Translations under genes and position numbers: made by a program
Part shown: piece by piece, positions 8,697 through 17,034 of the stretch
Layout: each line of letters opens with the position of its first letter
Numbering within the stretch: position 1 is the stretch's first letter
Source: Halopseudomonas formosensis
Lineage (GTDB): Bacteria; Pseudomonadota; Gammaproteobacteria; Pseudomonadales; Pseudomonadaceae
Assembly (NCBI RefSeq): GCF_900115905.1
Contig: NZ_FOYD01000001.1
Coordinates: 372,001-436,000 of the forward strand
Direction of reading: 5' to 3'
Length of the DNA: 64,000 bases
The notes under the pieces: model-generated
Database searches by the model: none
The model's input: only the letters and a program-made list of their open reading frames with translations
Told to the model about the DNA's origin: nothing

Positions 8697-10652
8697 TTAT
8701 TCCTCAAGTGGTTCGATCAGGGCAAAGTCCGGGGTGAACTGGTCCATCAGCGTCAGCAGCTGGAAGAACTTCTGCGGGTCGCCCTCGATGCGGATGGTGC
8801 CCGATTGTATGGCCTCGGGGAAGCTGGTGCGCTGCAGCAGGATCGCATCCAGGGTACTGCGCGCCAGGCGGATGCTGGCGTCCGCCTGCTCGGCCTGTCG
8901 GTCGGGCAGCCAGGTCAGGGTGGCATTTTCCAGATTGACCCGGAAGCGCTCGTCGGTATCGGTGAAATGCCAGTTCAGCACCAGGTGCTGTCCTTCGGCC
9001 CGCGGGCCGTTGAGCCGTACCCCGAGCAGGTCGAAGAACATGCCGGTATCCAGCGCCCGCAGCAGGTCCGCCGCCAGGGCCGCGGATTCCTGGCCGGGGC
9101 CGCCTTCGCGCAGCTCCAGCGCGCCGGACAGGTAGACATTGCGCCATGGCCCGGATTCGGCCTGGTAGCCGAGCTGCTCCAGCGCGGCGGCATTCAGTTC
9201 ACGGGCGGCCCGGTTATCCGGCTCGGCAAACACCGCCTGGCTCATGATGGAGGCCACCCAGCGGTAGTCCCCTCTGGCGAAATCCTCCCGGGCACGGGCG
9301 ATCACCTGATCGATCCCGCCCATGTAGTCGATGGTGCGACGGGCAGCTTCCCGGGCGGGCAGGGGGTTGAGGTTGGCCGGGTTGGCGTCGTACCAGCCGA
9401 GGTACTTCTGATAGATGGCCCGGGCATTGTGGCGCAGGGTGCCGTAGTAGTCCCGGGCGATCCAGCGGCTGGCCAGACTCGGCGGCAGGCGCAGCTGCTC
9501 GGCGATCTCATCCGGCCGGTAGCCCTTGTTCATCAGCCGCACGCTCTGGTCATGGATGTACTTGTAGAGGTCGCGCTGCACGCCGAGAAACTCGCGCACC
9601 CCGGCCTGATTCCACACCGGCCAGTGATGCTGGGCGATCAGTATGTCGGTTTTCGGGCCGTACTCTTCAAGAACCTCATCGATGTAGCGGGACCAGCGGC
9701 TGGCGTCGCGCACTTCGGCGCCGCGCAGGGTATAGATGTTGTGCAGCTGGTGGGAGGTCACCTCTGCGGTGTTGAGCACCCGGCTGGCCGGGAAGTACAT
9801 CATCAGCTCGGCCTGGGCCTCGCTGCCCTGGGCCATGTGGAAATCGATGGCAACCCCGGCGATCTGGTGCCGACCGCTCCGGGCAATGATGTCGGTGGGC
9901 GGGATCAGGGTCAGTTCGCCACGGCTCAGCGCCTTGCCCAGACCGTTGTCGATGTGGCCCTGGGGGCCCGGCTCCAGCCGCGTGCCATACATGTACATGG
10001 CACGGCGGGTCATGGCATTGCCGGCGATGACGTTCTCGCTGACCGCATGTTCCATGAAGCCTTCCGGGGCGTAGATGCGGACACGGCCCTCGCTGATATC
10101 GGCCTCGCTGACGATGCCCCGCACGCCGGCGAAGTGGTCGACGTGGTTGTGCGTGTAGATCACCGCCGCCACCGGCTTCTGCGGGCGGTGCTGCAGGTAC
10201 AGGTCCAGCGCGGCGCGGGCGGTGGTCGGGGTGAGCAGCGGATCAATGATGATCAGACCGCTGTCGCCCTCGACCACCGTCATGTTGGCCAGGTCCATGC
10301 CGCGGATCTGGTAGATGCCGTCGGTTACCCGGAACAGGCCATGGATGCGATTCAGCTGTGCCTGGCGCCACAGGCTCGGGTTGGCGGTATCCGGCGCGGC
10401 CCCGTCGAGGAAGGCGTAGGCGCCCATGTCCCAGGACAGGCTGCCATCGGGATTGAGCAGCGGATCCTCGGCGGCAGCGATGAAGCCGCGACGGGCGTCC
10501 TCGAAAGCCCGGGCGTCGGTGAAATCCAGTTGCTCCAGCACCGCCGCATTGGCGCGGGCGGTAGCCGGCTCGGCCGGTTGGCTCTGGGCCGCCAGAATGC
10601 CGGGCAGGCCCAGACTCAGCATGAACAGGGCGGGGAGTAGCTTGTTGTGCAT
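8697..10652 (-). CDS. SdsA1/YjcS-like alkyl sulfatase (metallo-beta-lactamase fold)
   Basis: Zinc-dependent type III sulfatase, 651 residues, the usual length for SdsA1. Members cleave primary alkyl sulfates such as dodecyl sulfate to the alcohol and sulfate. A signal peptide (about 1-22, ending ILAAQ) suggests export to the periplasm. The metallo-beta-lactamase metal motif THNHVDH is at 167-173, with further ligand-like motifs in NTAEVTSHQLHN and AQHHWPVW. Next come a helical dimerisation region (RDLYKYIHDQSVRLMNKG) and a C-terminal SCP2-like domain that contributes a hydrophobic pocket in known structures. It lies 39 bases after the GMC gene in the same operon. Secondary-alkyl sulfatases share the fold, so chain type is not settled. 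Confidence 0.9.
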   Translation of the reverse strand: MHNKLLPALFMLSLGLPGILAAQSQPAEPATARANAAVLEQLDFTDARAFEDARRGFIAAAEDPLLNPDGSLSWDMGAYAFLDGAAPDTANPSLWRQAQLNRIHGLFRVTDGIYQIRGMDLANMTVVEGDSGLIIIDPLLTPTTARAALDLYLQHRPQKPVAAVIYTHNHVDHFAGVRGIVSEADISEGRVRIYAPEGFMEHAVSENVIAGNAMTRRAMYMYGTRLEPGPQGHIDNGLGKALSRGELTLIPPTDIIARSGRHQIAGVAIDFHMAQGSEAQAELMMYFPASRVLNTAEVTSHQLHNIYTLRGAEVRDASRWSRYIDEVLEEYGPKTDILIAQHHWPVWNQAGVREFLGVQRDLYKYIHDQSVRLMNKGYRPDEIAEQLRLPPSLASRWIARDYYGTLRHNARAIYQKYLGWYDANPANLNPLPAREAARRTIDYMGGIDQVIARAREDFARGDYRWVASIMSQAVFAEPDNRAARELNAAALEQLGYQAESGPWRNVYLSGALELREGGPGQESAALAADLLRALDTGMFFDLLGVRLNGPRAEGQHLVLNWHFTDTDERFRVNLENATLTWLPDRQAEQADASIRLARSTLDAILLQRTSFPEAIQSGTIRIEGDPQKFFQLLTLMDQFTPDFALIEPLEE

Positions 10653-10691
10653 TGTTGTTGCGCTCCGGTGTGGCGCCTGTGGCAGGCAGGG

Positions 10692-12281
10692 TCAGGCCAG
10701 GCGCTCGGCCAGCAGGCTGGCGAGCTTGGCGGTCAGGCCATAGATGGACAGTTGCGGGTTGGCACCGATGCTGGTGGGAAACAGGGACCCATCGTGGATC
10801 GACAGGTTTTCCAGCTGGTGGTGCCGCCCGAGGCTGTCGGTGACAGCATGCTGCGGGTCCTCGCCCATGGGGCAGCCGCCCATGACATGGGCGCTGCCCA
10901 GCAGGGCGCGGTAGCGCTCCAGCGGCAGCTGCTCAATGATCTCCCGGGCCTGGGCCATGTTGCGTGCCGGCGTCGCATCCCTGTGCACTGTTTTCACCAG
11001 CTTGGCCCCGGCGGCGAACTGGATCTCCGCCATGCTCAGGTAGCTGCGCCGCAGCCCCTCGCGGGTGTAGTCGGTGAGCTGGTAATCCAGCACCGGTGAG
11101 CCGTCGCCGCGCAGCGTTACGGTGCCGCTGGCGCTGTCCGGGTGGAAGCCGTCACGCAACAGGGCCAGCAGCATGTTGCTGTTGGGCAGCTGTTCCATCA
11201 GCCCCGCGCCCGGCGTGCCTGGTTCGCCGAGCACGGTGGCGCTGAAGCCGGGCTGCATGGGTGGCACTTCCAGCTTGTAGCCCATCGGGCCGGTGACTCC
11301 GTCGCGCCACTGGAAGTGATCCGAGTAGATCGACTGGGGCGCGCCGTAGAAGGGATTGATCAGATGGTCGAACTGGGCCCAGGAGAAACTGGTCAGGTGC
11401 AGGAAGGTGCGCTTGCCCAGCAGGTGATGCGGGTCGGGCGCCTCCGAGCGCATCAGCAGGGCCGGGCTGTTGATCGCGCCGCCAGCCAGGATGTAGTGTC
11501 GGGCGCGGACCCGTACCCGGCGTCCGGTCGGTGCCACGCAGCGTTCGTCCATGGCCACACACTCGATACCGGCGACCCGGTCGCCCGCCAGCAGCAGGCG
11601 GTCGGCGCGGGCCAGATAGAGCAGGCTGCCGCCCTGGTCGAGCATCGCCGGAATGCAGGTCACCAGCATCGACTGCTTGGCATTGGTCGGACAGCCCAGA
11701 CCGCAGTAGCCCAGGTTCCAGCAGCCGCGCACGTTGCGCGGAATCACCGCCCAGTGCAGGCCCAGCTCTTCGCAGCCCCGGCGCAGTACATCGTTGTTGG
11801 CATTGGGCTCCGCGGCCCAGCGCTCCACCCCGAGGCGCTGCTCCATGCGCTCGAACCAGGGCGCCATGCTCCGACTGTCATGGCCCACCACGCCGTGCTC
11901 GCTGGCCCAGTGTGCCAGTGTCTGGTCCGGGGTGCGGAAGCTGGAAGTCCAGTTCACCAGGGTGGTACCACCCACGGCGCGGCCCTGCAGTATGGTAATG
12001 GCGCCGTCCTTGGACAGGCGGCCCAGACCTTCCTGATACAGGGTCGGATAGGCCTCGTTTTCCTGCATGCGGAAGTCGCTGCTGGTGAACAGTCCGCCTT
12101 CCTCTATCAGCAGTACCCTGAATCCGGCGGCGCTGAGAATCTCCGCGCTGGTGGCCCCGCCGGCGCCGCTGCCGACGATGGCAATATCGGCCTCCAGGGT
12201 CAGATCCTCCACCAGTTGTGAGGCGTTCTGTACCTGCCAGCCACGCTCCAGGCCATGGCGGAAGAGATCGGGAATCAGCAT
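10692..12281 (-). CDS. GMC-family FAD-dependent alcohol oxidoreductase
   Basis: A 529-residue glucose-methanol-choline family flavoprotein. The FAD dinucleotide-binding motif VGSGAGG spans 36-42, a second FAD contact is ILQGRAVGGTTLVNW, and the C-terminus holds GGCPMGEDP and SIHDGSLFPTSIGANPQLSIYGLTAK, which carries the family histidine/asparagine region. No signal peptide is present. The gene just upstream encodes a small protein with a twin-arginine signal, as in gluconate dehydrogenase, where the flavoprotein rides through the Tat system with its partner. In this operon the likely substrate is the alcohol released by the alkyl sulfatase. ATG at 12281 has a strong AAGGAG eight bases upstream. 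Other alcohols or sugars are possible substrates. Confidence 0.85.
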   Translation of the reverse strand: MLIPDLFRHGLERGWQVQNASQLVEDLTLEADIAIVGSGAGGATSAEILSAAGFRVLLIEEGGLFTSSDFRMQENEAYPTLYQEGLGRLSKDGAITILQGRAVGGTTLVNWTSSFRTPDQTLAHWASEHGVVGHDSRSMAPWFERMEQRLGVERWAAEPNANNDVLRRGCEELGLHWAVIPRNVRGCWNLGYCGLGCPTNAKQSMLVTCIPAMLDQGGSLLYLARADRLLLAGDRVAGIECVAMDERCVAPTGRRVRVRARHYILAGGAINSPALLMRSEAPDPHHLLGKRTFLHLTSFSWAQFDHLINPFYGAPQSIYSDHFQWRDGVTGPMGYKLEVPPMQPGFSATVLGEPGTPGAGLMEQLPNSNMLLALLRDGFHPDSASGTVTLRGDGSPVLDYQLTDYTREGLRRSYLSMAEIQFAAGAKLVKTVHRDATPARNMAQAREIIEQLPLERYRALLGSAHVMGGCPMGEDPQHAVTDSLGRHHQLENLSIHDGSLFPTSIGANPQLSIYGLTAKLASLLAERLA

Positions 12282-12300
12282 CTTGTCATCTCCTTGGAGC

Positions 12301-12843
12301 TCAGAAACGCGGCGGGCCGGGATAGCCGCAATGGGCCCAGGCCAAGGGCTGGCCGTACCACACCAGCAGGATGGCCTGGTTCAGGGCGCCATACCCCTGG
12401 CGGAACAGGGCCAGACGACTGTGTTCCCAGCGCGAGAGGAAATTTGCCACCTGCTCGCTGGTGGCGTTCTCCCAGCTGCGCCAGATCCCGGTGGCGGCGC
12501 CGCGGGTGAGATCCAGACTGAGCAGGTCGAACAGCTGCAGGCTCTGGCTGCGCATGGCCGGGGAGAGGTGGTCCAGGCTCCGGTCGAGCCCATCGAGCAC
12601 GGCCTGGACCGTTGCGTCTGCCTCACCGGCGGGCAGGGCACCATCAAGAATGACCGGGATGATGCGCCGCAGCATGGGTATGTGGCTCTCGCGCAGCTGG
12701 CGGTAACCGGTGCCGGGACCACTGCGCAGGGTCCGGGTGACGCTGGCGATACCGCCGGCGGTCGCCAGCACCAGGGTCCCCAGCAGGCCGCAGCGCAGCA
12801 GCTGGCGGCGACTGATGCCGGGTTGTTCTGTGCTCGTGTTCAT
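12301..12843 (-). CDS. small Tat-exported subunit, gluconate-dehydrogenase subunit 3-like
   Basis: A 180-residue protein. Its N-terminus has a twin-arginine motif SRRQLLR at about residues 11-17, a hydrophobic stretch (GLLGTLVLATAGGIA) and then a helical domain without cofactor motifs. This matches small partner subunits of membrane-bound GMC dehydrogenases such as gluconate 2-dehydrogenase subunit 3. The expected role is to carry the leaderless GMC flavoprotein encoded 19 bases downstream across the membrane and hold it there. The third component of such complexes, a multiheme cytochrome c, is not encoded nearby. Assignment rests on the Tat signal, size and position; family membership was judged by eye only. 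Confidence 0.75.
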   Translation of the reverse strand: MNTSTEQPGISRRQLLRCGLLGTLVLATAGGIASVTRTLRSGPGTGYRQLRESHIPMLRRIIPVILDGALPAGEADATVQAVLDGLDRSLDHLSPAMRSQSLQLFDLLSLDLTRGAATGIWRSWENATSEQVANFLSRWEHSRLALFRQGYGALNQAILLVWYGQPLAWAHCGYPGPPRF

Positions 12844-12877
12844 TGTTGTTGTCGCACCTTGTAACGGGGTGGCCGGC

Positions 12878-14293
12878 TCAGCGGATCAACAGCCGGCGCA
12901 GCAGCTTCTGCATGGTTCGACCATAGGGCGGATAGAGCACCCGGGTGGCATTCAGTCGGGGTTTGCGCAGCACCGCCTTGGCCTTGCTGAAGGTCAGGAA
13001 ACCTTCATGACCATGGTAGTGCCCCATGCCCGACGGCCCTATGCCGCCAAAGGGCAGGTCGCATACCGCCACGTGCAGCAGGGTCTCGTTGATCCCCACG
13101 CCGCCTGAGTGGGTGCGCGCTATGACCCGCTGCTGCTCCTGCCGGTCGTAACCGAAATAGTAGAGCGCCAGCGGACGTGGCCGGGCATTGATATAGGCAA
13201 TGGCCTCGTCGATGTGAGCGTAGGGCACCACCGGCAGCAGGGGGCCGAAGATCTCGTCCTGCATGACCCGCATGTCGTCATTCACATCCAGCAGCAGGGT
13301 AGGCGGCAGGCGGCGATCCTGGCCCTCGCTGAACAGGGGTACCACGCGCGCGCCCCGAGCCCGGGCATCCTCCAGATAGCTGTAGAGCCGCGCCTGCTGG
13401 CGGGCATTGATGATACTGGTGTAGTCCGGGTTGTCCGCCAGCTGCGGATAGAAGCACTGGATGACGCGCCGGTAGGCTTCGACAAAGCCCTCGATGCGGT
13501 CCCGGGGCACCAGTACATAGTCGGGGGCAACACAGGTCTGGCCGGCATTCATGGTCTTGCCGAAGGCGATGCGCTCGGCGGCATCTTCCAGGGGGACGTC
13601 CCGGGAAACGATGGCCGGCGACTTGCCGCCCAGCTCCAGGGTGACGGGTGTCAGGTTGTCCGCCGCCGCATGCAGGATGTGCCGGCCGATGCTGGTGGCG
13701 CCGGTGAACAGCAGATGATCGAAGGGCAGGCGGGCAAAGGCCGCGCCCACATCCGCCTCGCCCAGCACGACCGCCACCTGATCCTCCGGGAAGACCCGGG
13801 CCAGCAGGTCCCTGACCAGCTGCGACGTCTCCGGTGTGGACTCGCTCATCTTGATCATCACCCGGTTGCCCGCAGCCAGGGCGCCGACCAGCGGGCCAAT
13901 GGCGAGAAAGAGCGGGTAGTTCCAGGGCACTATCACCCCGACCACTCCCAGCGGCTGATATACCACCTGCGCCGAGCCGGGCTGGAACGCCAGCCCCAGC
14001 GGGCGGCGCGATGGTTTCGTCCAGCGGGGCAGGTGCCGGGAAACGTGGTCGATGGATTGCAGGCAGGGCAGCAGTTCGGCGAACAGGGTCTCGTCAACGG
14101 AGCGGTTGCCGAAGTCCCGGCTTACCGCTGAGGTCAAGGCGTGCTGCTGGTCCACCAGCGCCTGGCGCAGGGCCTTGAGCCAGCCGCGCCGGGCCGCAAC
14201 CGAGGGCATGGGATCGGCGAGGAAGGCAGCCCTCTGCCGTTCCAGCAGGGTCTCCAGTGCGACCGTCTGGGAAGGAAAGGACGACTGGTCCAT
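12878..14293 (-). CDS. aldehyde dehydrogenase, coniferyl-aldehyde dehydrogenase type
   Basis: NAD(P)-dependent aldehyde dehydrogenase of 471 residues with the full catalytic set: VVGVIVPWNYPLFL (cofactor/oxyanion Asn near 124), E220 in LELGGKSP, and the nucleophile C254 in GQTCVAPD. The shorter length and the C-terminal hydrophobic or basic tail (RTMQKLLRRLLIR) resemble the coniferyl-aldehyde dehydrogenase/ALDH3-like group, members of which also oxidise long-chain aliphatic aldehydes. It is the first gene of the operon, directly behind the promoter carrying the palindrome at 14310-14321. In context it should oxidise the aldehyde made by the GMC enzyme to a carboxylic acid that can enter beta-oxidation. 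An aromatic aldehyde substrate cannot be excluded. Confidence 0.88.
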   Translation of the reverse strand: MDQSSFPSQTVALETLLERQRAAFLADPMPSVAARRGWLKALRQALVDQQHALTSAVSRDFGNRSVDETLFAELLPCLQSIDHVSRHLPRWTKPSRRPLGLAFQPGSAQVVYQPLGVVGVIVPWNYPLFLAIGPLVGALAAGNRVMIKMSESTPETSQLVRDLLARVFPEDQVAVVLGEADVGAAFARLPFDHLLFTGATSIGRHILHAAADNLTPVTLELGGKSPAIVSRDVPLEDAAERIAFGKTMNAGQTCVAPDYVLVPRDRIEGFVEAYRRVIQCFYPQLADNPDYTSIINARQQARLYSYLEDARARGARVVPLFSEGQDRRLPPTLLLDVNDDMRVMQDEIFGPLLPVVPYAHIDEAIAYINARPRPLALYYFGYDRQEQQRVIARTHSGGVGINETLLHVAVCDLPFGGIGPSGMGHYHGHEGFLTFSKAKAVLRKPRLNATRVLYPPYGRTMQKLLRRLLIR

Positions 14294-14309
14294 GGCAACT
14301 CCCGTTTTC

Positions 14310-14321
14310 GAGTAATTACTC
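14310..14321. promoter_or_regulatory. palindromic operator, copy 2
   Basis: GAGTAATTACTC is a perfect 12-base palindrome. On the minus strand the wider match to copy 1 (6096-6111) reads TAGAGTAATTACTC against TAGAGCAATTGCTC, two differences in 14 bases, placed symmetrically. It lies just downstream of the operon's -10 element, over the probable start of transcription, 17 bases before the aldehyde dehydrogenase ATG. Confidence 0.65.
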
Positions 14322-14325
14322 TAGA

Positions 14326-14354
14326 CTTGTAAAGGAGTTGCCGGACGGCGTCAA
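14326..14354 (-). promoter_or_regulatory. promoter of the aldehyde dehydrogenase-to-TetR operon
   Basis: On the minus strand TTGACG (14354-14349, five of six consensus bases) is followed after 17 bases by TACAAG (14331-14326, four of six). The -35 element overlaps the stop codon of the upstream 2-hydroxyacid dehydrogenase gene. The palindrome at 14310-14321 comes immediately after the -10, so a bound repressor would block initiation. Confidence 0.6.
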
Positions 14355-15346
14355 GCCAGGGGCAGGGTTTCCCCCGCAGCCAGCACCTGCGGGTTGACCA
14401 GATCCCGTGGGCGCTGGCCGCGCAGCCCTGCGAGGAGATTCTCCAGCGCGCGACGGGCCATGGCCATGCGGGTTTCCCGAGTAGCCGAGCCGATATGCGG
14501 CAGGCAGACCACATTGTTCAGGGCAAACAGGGGCGAGGCGCTCAGTGGCTCCCTGGCGAAGACATCCAGACCGGCGGCACGGATACGACCAGCCTGCAGC
14601 GCCGCGACCAGCGCCTGCTCATCCACCACCGGGCCACGGGATACGTTGATCAGGATGGCCTCGGGCTTCATCAGGGCCAGCTCATCGGCGCCGATCAGGT
14701 GGCGGGTTTCCGGGGTCAGCGGCACCATGGGGCAGACAAAGTCCGCCTCGGCCAGCAGCGCCTCGCGGGACAGGAAGCGTGCGCCCAGTTCGCGTTCCAG
14801 CTCGGGTTTGCGGCTGTTGCCGCTGTAGACGATGTCCATGCCGAAACCGAAGCGCCCGCGTCGGGCAATCGCTGCGCCTATCTTGCCGAGCCCGATGATG
14901 CCCAGAGTCTTGCCGTGCACGTCACAGCCGAAGCGCGTCTCGTCCACCGGTCGCGTCCACTGGCCGCTACGCACCCAGGCATCCAGCTCGGGCACCCGCC
15001 GGGCCGTGGCCAGGATCAGGGCGAAGGCGAGGTCGGCCGTGGTTTCGGTCAGCACATCGGGCGTGTTGGTCAGCATGACGCCGCGACCGGTCAGGTAGCC
15101 CACATCGTAACTGTCGTAACCCACCGAGATGGTGGAGAGGATTTCCAGCTGCCGCGCCCCGGCCAGTTCGGCCTCACCCAGCCGCCGGTTGAAGCCGATC
15201 AGGCCGTGGGCCCGGGGCAGCACCTCCTGCAGGCGCGCATCCCGATCCGGTGCGCTGGCGTCCAGCTGAATCACGTCGAACTCGGTGGCAATACTTTCCA
15301 GCAGCTCGGGGTAGACACGGCTGAAGGCGACTATGGTCTTTTTCAT
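14351..15346 (-). CDS. D-isomer 2-hydroxyacid dehydrogenase (glyoxylate/hydroxypyruvate or 2-ketogluconate reductase type)
   Basis: A 331-residue NAD(P)H-dependent reductase. The Rossmann motif GIIGLGKIGAAIARR is followed by a catalytic Arg in INVSRGPVVDE, Glu in DVFAREPL and His in LPHIGSAT, in the family order. Overall it resembles GhrB/TkrA-type enzymes, which reduce glyoxylate, hydroxypyruvate or 2-keto-D-gluconate. The ATG at 15346 has AAGAGA upstream; longer in-frame starts run into the preceding spacer and lack a ribosome site. It lies upstream of the aldehyde dehydrogenase operon on the same strand, 57 bases away, but the operon has its own promoter. Exact substrate is not determinable. 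Confidence 0.85.
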   Translation of the reverse strand: MKKTIVAFSRVYPELLESIATEFDVIQLDASAPDRDARLQEVLPRAHGLIGFNRRLGEAELAGARQLEILSTISVGYDSYDVGYLTGRGVMLTNTPDVLTETTADLAFALILATARRVPELDAWVRSGQWTRPVDETRFGCDVHGKTLGIIGLGKIGAAIARRGRFGFGMDIVYSGNSRKPELERELGARFLSREALLAEADFVCPMVPLTPETRHLIGADELALMKPEAILINVSRGPVVDEQALVAALQAGRIRAAGLDVFAREPLSASPLFALNNVVCLPHIGSATRETRMAMARRALENLLAGLRGQRPRDLVNPQVLAAGETLPLA

Positions 15347-15464
15347 TGGAATCTCTTGAAGCGGGTGGCATCCAAGGAAACAGACGCGCGCGTCTGGTTT
15401 CCGATATGAACCAGTAGAGAGTAGCGCAACGCGGACAAGAGAAAGAAGCTGCGGAATGGGTGCT

Positions 15465-15507
15465 GCAGAAAGCAATCGGCCCCGGCTGCAGGGCAGTCGG
15501 GGCCGAT
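15465..15507 (-). terminator. terminator-like hairpin after the initiator tRNA
   Basis: A perfect 10-base stem, ATCGGCCCCG with CGGGGCCGAT, encloses a 13-base loop at 15475-15507. Read on the minus strand it follows the tRNA by ten bases and is followed by the modestly T-rich TTGCTTTCTG. It could end tRNA transcription before the dehydrogenase gene. Confidence 0.6.
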
Positions 15508-15517
15508 CACGATAATA

Positions 15518-15594
<77 letters not shown>

Positions 15595-15607
15595 TCTGAG
15601 GTCGCCC

Positions 15608-15635
15608 ATTCTACTCATTCGAAGAGGGCTGTCAA
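15608..15635 (-). promoter_or_regulatory. strong promoter of tRNA-fMet
   Basis: On the minus strand a perfect -35 TTGACA (15635-15630), a 16-base spacer and TAGAAT (15613-15608, five of six consensus bases). Transcription would begin near 15601, about seven bases before the mature tRNA end. No GC-rich discriminator stands out. Confidence 0.8.
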
Positions 15636-15812
15636 GCGATTGATGCAAAAAGAATTTTTATTTACCGTGGCGTGCACGGCGGGATAGCATAGCCCTAATG
15701 GGTGATGGCGTTATGATATGCCATCGTGTCTTGTACCAATTTCACGTCCTGTTTTCCTGAGGGTCCTGCGGGCCGTTGTGCTATATCAACAGGAACGGCA
15801 CAAGGAACACTT

Positions 15813-16994
15813 ATGACAGAATCGGCGAACCCTTACCGCATCTCCCGGCTCTGGGCCGAGTTCGTCGATCCGGCTATGGAACGTGCCTACCGTCTGCACA
15901 TGCAGCCATTGCTGGCACGACACCTGAGGGTGGCGCTCTGGGTCTGGGGTTGCCTGCTGCTGGCGTTCGGTCTGCAGGATCTGCAGGCCCTGGGCATGAG
16001 CGATGAATTCCTCATTCTGGCCGGCTGCAGGGCCCTGCAGGCGGCACTGGTCTTCGCTCTGGCGCTGCTGCTGCCTCGCTATCCGGGCCTGGCGGCCTCG
16101 GGGTATGCCGTCACGGCACTCGAGATAACCGGGCTGGTCCTGTTTCTGCCCATCTATTTCCTGCGCCCCGATATCGCCACCATCACCGTGATGGTGCTGG
16201 CGCTGATGCTGCTGGCAATGTTCCTGTTCGTACCGAATCGGCTCAAGTTAACGCTCCTGTCAGTGGCTGTGGGGGTAACGCTGATCCTGGTGTCGATCTG
16301 GTCCAAGGGCCTCGGCGCGGATGTGATCATCGGAGCCTTCATACTGATGTCGCTGCCGGTGGTCACGGGCTTCTTCGCTACCCAGCAGCTGCACACGGTG
16401 CAGCGCCGCCAGTTCGCCATGTACAGCCAGGCGCGGCGGGCCAACCGGGAGCTGAAGAAGGAGGTCGAGCGCCGTCGCCTGCTGGAGGAGGAACTCAAGC
16501 GCCAGGCCACCACCGACCCGCTGACCGGACTGTTCAACCGTCGCCAGTACGAGATGCTGTTTCGCCGTGAGCGCGAGCGCTGTCGGCGGCAGGGCAGTGC
16601 CATCTGCGTGGCCATGGCCGATCTGGACAGATTCAAGGCGCTCAATGACGAGTTCGGTCATGACGGCGGTGACGAGGCGCTGCGCCACGTTGCCCGGCTG
16701 TTCACCAGCAAGTTGCGGGAAGGGGATGTGGTCGGGCGCTTCGGTGGCGAGGAGTTCATCATACTGCTGCCCGATACCGGCGTGGCGGAGGCCGAGCGGG
16801 TGGTGGAGCGCCTGCGGCAGGCGCTGGAGGAGGAGCCCTTGATGGTGGCCGGCAGTCCGTGCAGCCTGACGGCGACCTTCTCCCTGTCGCTGGTGCTGGA
16901 TTCGGAGAACGATATCAGCGAAACCCTGCGCCGCGTCGATGCGGGCCTGTATCGCGGCAAGCGGTCGGGACGCAATCAGGTGGTGGTGGTCTGA
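15813..16994 (+). CDS. membrane-bound diguanylate cyclase (GGDEF)
   Basis: A 393-residue protein that should make cyclic di-GMP from two GTP. The N-terminal 190 residues contain about five to six membrane helices without a recognised sensor domain. A short coiled coil (about 205-230, REL-KKEVERRR-LLEEELKR) leads into the GGDEF domain, whose entry motif is TTDPLTGLFNRR. The active site is intact as GGEEF at 311-315. An inhibitory I-site REGD is at 302-305, five residues before it, so product inhibition is expected. The ATG at 15813 has GGA six bases upstream; an earlier in-frame ATG at 15726 would add 29 residues without membrane or domain features. A small gap separates it from dinB. Confidence 0.92.
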   Translation: MTESANPYRISRLWAEFVDPAMERAYRLHMQPLLARHLRVALWVWGCLLLAFGLQDLQALGMSDEFLILAGCRALQAALVFALALLLPRYPGLAASGYAVTALEITGLVLFLPIYFLRPDIATITVMVLALMLLAMFLFVPNRLKLTLLSVAVGVTLILVSIWSKGLGADVIIGAFILMSLPVVTGFFATQQLHTVQRRQFAMYSQARRANRELKKEVERRRLLEEELKRQATTDPLTGLFNRRQYEMLFRRERERCRRQGSAICVAMADLDRFKALNDEFGHDGGDEALRHVARLFTSKLREGDVVGRFGGEEFIILLPDTGVAEAERVVERLRQALEEEPLMVAGSPCSLTATFSLSLVLDSENDISETLRRVDAGLYRGKRSGRNQVVVV

Positions 16995-17034
16995 TAGGGT
17001 ACAATCGTCGCCGTCATACGGCGGACTGTTGGCC

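Noticed and set aside
8532-10640. 702-residue open frame on the plus strand
   Set aside because: Opposite the SdsA-like sulfatase and the start of TetR; no motif and typical shadow composition.
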